DNA of 64,000 nucleotides from Bernardetia sp963719525 (GTDB taxonomy: Bacteria > Bacteroidota > Bacteroidia > Cytophagales > Bernardetiaceae): NCBI GenBank assembly GCA_963719525.1, contig CAVRCG010000001.1, positions 1,116,001 through 1,180,000 of the forward strand. Reading direction: 5' to 3'. The position numbers and the translations under genes are program-made. This document shows, piece by piece, positions 63,195-64,000 of this stretch. The notes under the pieces were generated by a model. That model worked only from the letters and a program-made list of their open reading frames with translations. It was not told the DNA's origin and made no database searches. Numbering within the stretch: position 1 is the stretch's first letter; the number at the start of each line of letters is the position of its first letter.

Positions 63195-64000
63195 TTAGCT
63201 ATTTGTATTCTTGTGTTTTATTCGTCTATTTTTAATTAGAATTCTAAAATACGGACATTTTCCTTCTATTGATAAATCTTTTGCATCATTTCCTTTTCTA
63301 AATTTAATTATTTCAAATTGGTCGGGATTAAATTTATGTAGAAAAGTTATAGGCACACCCATACAACCTGTATAGTCAAGTGGTATATCCTGCGTTTTAT
63401 TGACGTTTATTCCATCGTAATTGTCATATTTTGGATACTCAACTTCATTACCAAAATATCTTTTTGTAAGTTCTATATCTTCATGACGCTTTGAATTATC
63501 CAAATTAGTTAGCCATAAACAGTTGTTTGGAGAGATTATTCTATTTCCATAGTTATCTATCCGTGCTTCTGTTCCATAAAGTTCGTAATGTTCAGGAACA
63601 ATAAAACCAGAAATACCTCTACCAAGATTTATTCCCAACCACGCCTTATTTCCTTTAATTAATTTGAAAATTTCTTTGTACGTGATTGCGTTGATATTAC
63701 CAATTATCAAAAACTGTTTATCGTATTTTATTAATTGAGCTACAAACTCTCTGAATAATGAAAATGGTGGATTAGTAACGACAATATCTGACTGCCTTAA
63801 AAGTTCAATACTTTCTTCACTACGAAAATCTCCGTCTGCTTTAAAGTAAACTATGTTATCCGTTGAACTTGAACCATTTTTTTCTTTGTCTGTATATTCA
63901 ATAAAAAAACCGTTTTTGCCTTCTTTTGTATTGAATAAATCTCTTACCTGTTCTTTATAACAAGCTGCGATTAGTTTTTTTAGACCTAACTCCTTGAAAT
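63195..64000 (-). CDS. EcoRI-family adenine-specific DNA methyltransferase, 5' end outside window
   Basis: The frame is open from the window end to the stop at 63195 (268 residues seen, N-terminus missing). It carries the catalytic motif IV sequence DIVVTNPPFSLFREFV, with NPPF at 63762-63773, and the following FLIIGNINAITYKEIF, then FKLIKGNKAWLG. These segments are the signature of the EcoRI methylase family (N6-adenine, gamma-like type). The C-terminal half contains CLWLTNLDNSKRH and DYTGCMGVPITFLHKFNPDQFEI, a family recognition region. It would modify a specific site, in EcoRI itself GAATTC, but specificity here is unknown. A cognate endonuclease may lie beyond the window. Confidence 0.9.
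   Translation of the reverse strand, partial: FKELGLKKLIAACYKEQVRDLFNTKEGKNGFFIEYTDKEKNGSSSTDNIVYFKADGDFRSEESIELLRQSDIVVTNPPFSLFREFVAQLIKYDKQFLIIGNINAITYKEIFKLIKGNKAWLGINLGRGISGFIVPEHYELYGTEARIDNYGNRIISPNNCLWLTNLDNSKRHEDIELTKRYFGNEVEYPKYDNYDGINVNKTQDIPLDYTGCMGVPITFLHKFNPDQFEIIKFRKGNDAKDLSIEGKCPYFRILIKNRRIKHKNTNS

Noticed and set aside
1..64000. tRNA or rRNA genes
   Set aside because: I saw no cloverleaf-like conserved stretches or rRNA signature segments in the intergenic regions I read; a dedicated search was not possible.

Overview
The window looks like chromosomal DNA of a low-GC Bacteroidota, most likely a marine gliding Cytophagales bacterium. The evidence is the type IX secretion (T9SS) C-terminal sorting domains on giant surface proteins, SprB-like repeats, LytTR response regulators paired with TPR histidine kinases, TAnnTTTG-type promoter elements, many lipoproteins, and a eukaryote-like NrdB. 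A Bernardetia/Flexibacter-like genus would fit, but the sequence alone does not prove it.

Layout. 1-2.1 kb: end of a DJ-1/PfpI protein, a small exported protein and a DUF72 protein. 2.4-39.2 kb: a large array of minus-strand surface-protein genes. Five T9SS adhesin loci (2444-8928, 9313-12531, 13153-21981, 25074-29687, 32477-39173) share one C-terminal 'stalk' of about 950 residues plus a sorting domain. Each carries a different N-terminal head: LamG, beta-helix, choice-of-anchor-D, short beta-propeller-like repeats, Calx-beta or lamin-tail. A sixth surface protein (29806-32130) has YadA-head-like repeats and an S74 chaperone tail. The array contains one LytTR two-component system (22604-24996) and is bordered by a second (39466-42781). 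A conserved element of about 49 bp lies upstream of the second regulator and of two of the surface-protein genes, which suggests a common regulon.

43-58.7 kb: ordinary accessory and housekeeping genes: a zinc-ribbon membrane protein, lipoproteins, a carboxymuconolactone-decarboxylase family protein, an AraC regulator, DUF3467, a multipass membrane protein, nrdB, a J-motif protein and a large membrane-anchored protein. 58.8-64 kb: a defence island with an Avs-like STAND NTPase carrying an N-terminal PD-(D/E)xK-like domain, next to an EcoRI-type adenine methyltransferase cut by the window end.

A striking general property is nine apparent single-nucleotide frameshifts in otherwise well-conserved genes: two in the first adhesin, one each in two other adhesins, and others in the kinase, the decarboxylase-like gene, a small exported protein and (two) the Avs gene. 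Eight look like one extra base. Four of the five that are not in homopolymers abut an AGCT tetranucleotide. This is either a consensus-accuracy problem, possibly linked to a modified motif, or real decay or phase variation. I list the pieces of broken genes separately but describe them as single genes. Two families of short fold-back repeats, each with two copies, and a 38-bp tandem repeat complete the picture.
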